In this document: piece after piece, positions 59,713 to 64,000 of the stretch
How positions within the stretch are numbered: position 1 is the first letter of the stretch
How the letters are laid out: each line of letters opens with the position of its first letter
From: Coturnix japonica
Taxonomy: Eukaryota; Chordata; Aves; Galliformes; Phasianidae
DNA: 64,000 nucleotides
Assembly: GCF_001577835.2 (NCBI RefSeq)
Contig: NC_029520.1
Location: 49,773,101 to 49,837,100 of the forward strand
Direction of reading: 5' to 3'
Position numbers and translations under genes: made by a program
The notes under the pieces: generated by a model
Databases searched by the model: none
The model's input: the letters and a program-made list of their open reading frames with translations, nothing else
What the model was told of the DNA's origin: nothing

Positions 59713-61000
59713 TGGGGTTGAGGGCTGGGATAGCAGCATCGGGCGCTGGGGCCATCTCCCTGAGGAATCAGTGATAGCTACCGATCTCTTGGAAATCGGG
59801 GAGATGAGCCTGCATGAGCCATAGTGTGATTTCTTCTCCATCGTGCAAGCTCTGGTTTGGCAGCCCGCTCTGCCAGCAGAGAGAGATCCCAAGGGAAGGG
59901 TGTTCCCCTTCCATCAGGCTTGGGGCAGTGGTGATGGCCACTGAGCATCAAGAGTTTGATTGCATGTGCAGTTACTCCGGTCCTTCAGAAAGCATCGAAC
60001 TGGAGCTGCAGAGCAAACACACAAACAGCCTGAGCCAGCCGACTGTGTGAGCTGTTTGCTAAGTGCCAACAGAGCCACCAGGAGCTGAGTGCTGGCAGCT
60101 GGAGGACGCTCAGAGAACACCACACTGTGAAAACCGCATCACGGCAGGAAAATGTTGCTTTAACCCATTGTATGTGGCAGTACAGAATGTCATTGGGTTT
60201 GGGACAGGCTAAAAAGTGATCTGTGAGGATGATGGATTATTTAAATTGCTAAGTTAAACAGAGCAGTGATTGTTGTGACAGATGCCTGCGGAGAAGGAAG
60301 ATGTGTGATGCTGGGAGGGAGGGAAAGGAAGATGAGATGTGTCAGAATTTCAGCAGCCTTTTATTTACAGGTGCAGCCAGTATTAAATACTGTGAGTGTG
60401 GGAAACAGAGCTCTGCAGACAGAGGAAAAGGAGTGGGTGTAGTGTGTTGGATCACATGGGCACAAGGTGTACTCGGAGCTCAGCAGACGTGTCTCACATC
60501 TCCAATGATTTAACTGCACTTAGAGGAGCCATGCGAGAGCAGTGTCTGAAAGGAGAGGCACAGCAGTGCTGTGTTTTCTTGCTGTGCTTAAGCATATGAA
60601 GATGTGCATATGCAAAGAACAGATATCATAGTGCCCACAGCAAGAATCTGTTAATGGAATGTGATATTCAAAAGCCAGCTCTGTTTGTTTGCCACTGGAT
60701 AAAATGAAGGTAACACCAGGAAATGGAAGTGCTATTGCAAAGCACAACTTCCTATGGGTTTATCTGACTGATATTTTGGCCCGCAGGCTCAGAGTCCGAA
60801 CGCCTTAATCAGTATTCAAACTCACAAACTGAGATTGTCTTAAATTAAATGTGAGAGGCAGGTAGTATTGTTCCTGTATGGTCTTCAAGAATATAGTGTT
60901 ACTGTTGTACAGCTTTTTCACCTGGTTGTGACTCAATGAATGTACCATCGTTACTTTGCAAGCCAGGCAAGAAATAAATGATCTTTTATGCAGGAGATGA
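59713..61000 (+). other. GPR135: GPR135 3' UTR (probable)
   Basis: There is no further coding signal. The first good AATAAA on the plus strand is at 60973-60978. This would give a 3' UTR of about 1.3 kb, plausible for a single-exon receptor gene, but the end is inferred. Confidence 0.5.
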
Positions 61001-63180
61001 CAGTGTCTCAGCCTGGCATCATTCACAGCACAGCCCTGAGATGGGAACTAATGTAAAAATATTGCCACTGAGTGGTTGTAGATGGGGATCGAAATGTTGT
61101 GAACCTGGGTAAAAGCCCTGCAAAAGGTGGTCCTAGCTGCCTCCTCAGCCCATTCCAGCACCACTCTACTTGTTTTTAACAAGTACTTGCCAGTGGCTGT
61201 GCATTAAGGATGCACAGAGCTGAATGGGGGCAGCTGGCTGTGCTCTTTGAGCTTCCCAAACAGCCCTTTTCTGTTAAACACTAACTTGGCACGCAGCAAG
61301 GGAAGTCTTGACCAGACCCTTTCTGCAGTTGACCTGCTGCAGCTCTGCTAGAGCAGGGCCTGCTCTGTGCCAGCCATTCAACTACATGTGTCTCTAACAG
61401 CCCCCTTTTTCAAAGCGTGCTTTAAGAGACACAACTAAAGGCAAAGTATCTTAAACCACAAACAGCAGAGAGCAAGAGAAACACAGAAGGCACACGCCAA
61501 GCTTGCAGGCTGCCGGCCAGAGTGTGCTGCAGTCTCCCAGCTGTGCTGTGGGTCGCTGCCTCTCAGCAGCGGGGCAGTGGAAGCTCTCAGCTATGCTCAG
61601 ATCCCCCTTTGCTGAGATGAAGTGAGGCGCTGGGGGTTTGGCCACGTGCAGTCTCTGAGGTCATGCTCTGAGAGAGCCGTGCTATTTAGCAATGCTATAG
61701 GAGCTGCTGATAAAGTTTATGAGTTAGTTCTCTGAAGGGAAGCAGTAAGTCTTCAGGAGTGAGGAGTGTTTCTAAAGGCACCATTCCAGATGGAGTCTGA
61801 TAATTTTGCCATTGAGGCAATTGGATTCATTTAAGTCATTACCTTCATCCCTCCCTAATACCCAGGTGGAGCCTTGGTTCAGAACAACGGCTTTGTGTGT
61901 AATTTACAAACTACAAGCAGTTTGTAAGTGGCAGCCTGATGGGCTTCAACAGTCGACAATGAGCAGCAGAACAGGAGCGAGATCCATCAGCTCCACTTCT
62001 TTCACACTGGTGTTAGTGTGTGGCTCCAGCAGATGCCAGCAGAGATCTGAGCAGCTAGCACAGCCCTTCTGCTAACAAGCAGCAGGAGAGCTTCTGCTCA
62101 TGAGATCAAGAGCTCTGCCTGGCACTGGACTCCACTAGGCACTGGAAGAAACCCACAAAACATTGGGGAGCGACTTCCAAATACTGAGGATACTTCATTT
62201 TATGATCCTGTTGCTTTTATAAACCATGGGAAAGCAGGGAGCTGCAGCCAGACAGTGCTGTGACAAAGTGTGATTTTGGGGAGGTCACTGGGGAGATGGT
62301 GCTCAACTTGCTGAGTGCAGAGCAGGAGGGGGAATGTCCAGCTCTGTGGGCATATTCCTGTTTCTTGTAAGGAGCAAGCCTTAGTTAAGGCAGCAGGGTG
62401 AGAGTCATAGAACCATAAAGGTCGGAAAAGACCAATAAACATCAAGTCTAACAGTCAGCCCATCACCTATGCCCTCTAACCATGTCCCACCACTGCTCCT
62501 GCACACAGGGAGCTGCCTGTGCTATGGAGAAGCAGAACCCTCAGCTCAGTCCCACAGGTTAAAACCCCTCAGTGTGATGGATGCTCACAAAAGCACTCAG
62601 TAGATTTCTCTTACATCCTTCACCAGCCATTCCCTCCCAAACACCCAGGTGGAATTTGCTTACCTGACTCAGCGACACAGCACTGGGGGAAAGCACTGGG
62701 GGAAACCGGGTAACATTTCTCTGTGCTCCCCAGCACAGCCTTGCACAGAATACTGTGTGATGTGCTGCCCTGAGGCTCACCATCTCCCAAGCGTTGGAGG
62801 TGCACTTAGAGCAGCTGATCATCCACAGAAGCGTTTTGAACTCACTTTTATCCTGCTCATGCACTGTGCGTGCCCTGTGCACCAACCTGATGGTCAGGCA
62901 GAGCAGCACACTGCGGGGAAGCCCCACGTCACCACTCATGGCCGTTTGATTCTATGATGATGGATAGAATTAAAATTATCCCTCTTCCACTAAACAGGAG
63001 GGAATTAAAGCATACCATTTTTGACTGCTCAAGGCCAAGAGGATGCTGTACTTCTCAGCACAGGGCAGAAAGGTGCCCATTTAGCCCCCAAATCCCAAAT
63101 ATCCCATTTTCTTCCCACCCACAGAGACACCCGGCGGCTGCTGTGTGTGCTGCATTGCACAATGACTCGTGGCCCCGCGC
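61001..63180. other. Gap between GPR135 and the next gene
   Basis: No gene was recognised. A reverse CR1 fragment lies at 62403-62496. Open frames are short and have no familiar motifs. Confidence 0.6.
62403..62496 (-). mobile_element. CR1 fragment
   Basis: agagtcatagaaccataaag, then gtcggaaaagaccaataaac, then atcaagtctaacagtcagcc, then catcacctatgccctctaac. A reversed CR1 terminus with the (a)gaatcatag-type tail. Confidence 0.85.
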
Positions 63181-63184
63181 TGCA

Positions 63185-64000
63185 CACTCACCGGAATCGC
63201 TTTTCTTTATTGCATATTGCCATCTTAGAAAATGTACAGTCTCATGACATTACACAGCATTTCCTGCTAGCTACGACTAATAACATTCTTACACCTAACA
63301 CACTACCTTGGTCACTACGAAGCTAACAAAGTCCAAGACATATACTTCAGTTTACAAATTGTTATGGATTTTTTTTTTCTTTCCTTTTTTTGGCATTATT
63401 AAAAAAGAAAACCAAACCAAACCAAACTGTCTTTAAAATACACACCCAAGAGAAAAGAGTGGCTACTTACACCAGCACCGATCTAAAAGTAGTTTTCGAC
63501 AATGGCACATGGAATTACCTGCACGCAGCCTTTGCAGTTATTTATATAGAGATCTTCTGTTCTTTTTTTTGAGGGGTGGAAAAGAAAAACAAAGACATGG
63601 CAAAAACTCAGCCCAACCGTGGGGCTGCCGTAAAACCAAACAACAAAAGCCAGGTCTGGGAAGGCAGGAGGGAATCTGACAGGAAAGGTCCTGATGTGGC
63701 ACTGGGGCCCTGCAGGAGGCCACCCCTTCCCATCCAAATGCCGTGCAGATCCGACGTGAGCAACCATTCCTTAAACCATCAGAGGCCATAGGTTTCTATT
63801 TTCAACCTTTTAAATCTTTGTTGTTTTAGTTTTAAATCCCACCCCCCCGAAGTCCATTCCCTCAATTGTATCAGCCCCGTTGTTTGCTTTTCTTTTCTTT
63901 TTCAGCCATAAATAAAAAATATAAACAGAGGCACTTTAGTTAAGGAATAGCGTTATCATCACCTTTTTGCCTTTATTTCCCTCTCCTTCTGAAAGCAAAG
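63185..64000 (-). other. DAAM1: Probable 3' UTR end of DAAM1
   Basis: On the minus strand, an AATAAA hexamer corresponds to plus-strand TTTATT at 63206-63211. From there to the window end the DNA is AT-rich, has no open frame of note, and looks like unique 3' UTR sequence with T-rich tracts (63368-63395 and 63552-63575). In human, DAAM1 is the next gene beyond GPR135 and converges on it. The assignment rests on that synteny plus the poly(A) signal; no coding exon is inside the window. Confidence 0.5.

Noticed and set aside
1-64000. Endogenous retrovirus or other LTR element, CRISPR array, bacterial operons
   Set aside because: No paired long terminal repeats, no polymerase or capsid-type frame, no regularly spaced repeats with unique spacers, and all genes are spliced vertebrate genes.

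Overview
This window is vertebrate nuclear DNA, and most likely from a bird close to chicken. Split genes have GT-AG introns, and fragments of the avian LINE family CR1 are scattered on both strands, many ending in the typical ATTCTGTGATTCTGTGA-type tail. CpG-rich promoters stand out from an otherwise moderate-GC background. There are no bacterial features. The order RTN1, CCDC175, JKAMP, L3HYPDH, GPR135 and (inferred) DAAM1 matches the block known from human 14q23, so this is a conserved synteny block. The species cannot be settled from sequence alone.

Layout. Bases 1 to about 14.1 kb are intronic or upstream sequence of RTN1, with no exon recognised. At 14,388 lies the private first exon of the short isoform RTN1-C. 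After a 9 kb intron, six exons (23,431-26,192) encode the reticulon homology domain, followed by a 3' UTR to about 26.96 kb. A gene-free stretch of about 5.3 kb follows. CCDC175 (+) runs from 32,356 to about 51,052 in 20 exons, whose phases all join into one 748-codon frame; its introns hold many CR1 fragments. JKAMP (-) runs from 55,310 to 51,472 in 7 exons and converges on CCDC175 so closely that the two 3' UTRs probably overlap. L3HYPDH (+, 5 exons, 55,797-57,493) is divergent from JKAMP. The two start codons are 486 bp apart, and that gap holds a CpG-rich promoter with ETS/CRE-like and GC-box motifs, a tRNA-derived SINE-like dimer with a CR1-type tail, and about 19 copies of a telomere-like hexamer. 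GPR135 (+, single exon, 58,450-59,712) follows. From about 63.2 kb to the end, the minus strand looks like the last part of a long 3' UTR, probably DAAM1.

These genes are neighbours by ancestry, not partners in one pathway. RTN1-C shapes ER membranes in neurons and neuroendocrine cells. CCDC175 is a little-known coiled-coil protein. JKAMP is an ER membrane protein linked to ERAD. L3HYPDH dehydrates trans-3-hydroxy-L-proline. GPR135 is an orphan class A receptor. The only likely functional coupling is shared regulation at the JKAMP/L3HYPDH divergent promoter.

I found no sign of a new multi-gene system. The most unusual items are the SINE-like dimer plus (CCTTAA)n array inside the divergent promoter, a GC-AG intron in L3HYPDH, a Glu where class A receptors normally have Asp2.50 in GPR135, and a 44-nt CCDC175 microexon found by phase reasoning. 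No endogenous retrovirus, CRISPR array or tRNA gene was recognised.
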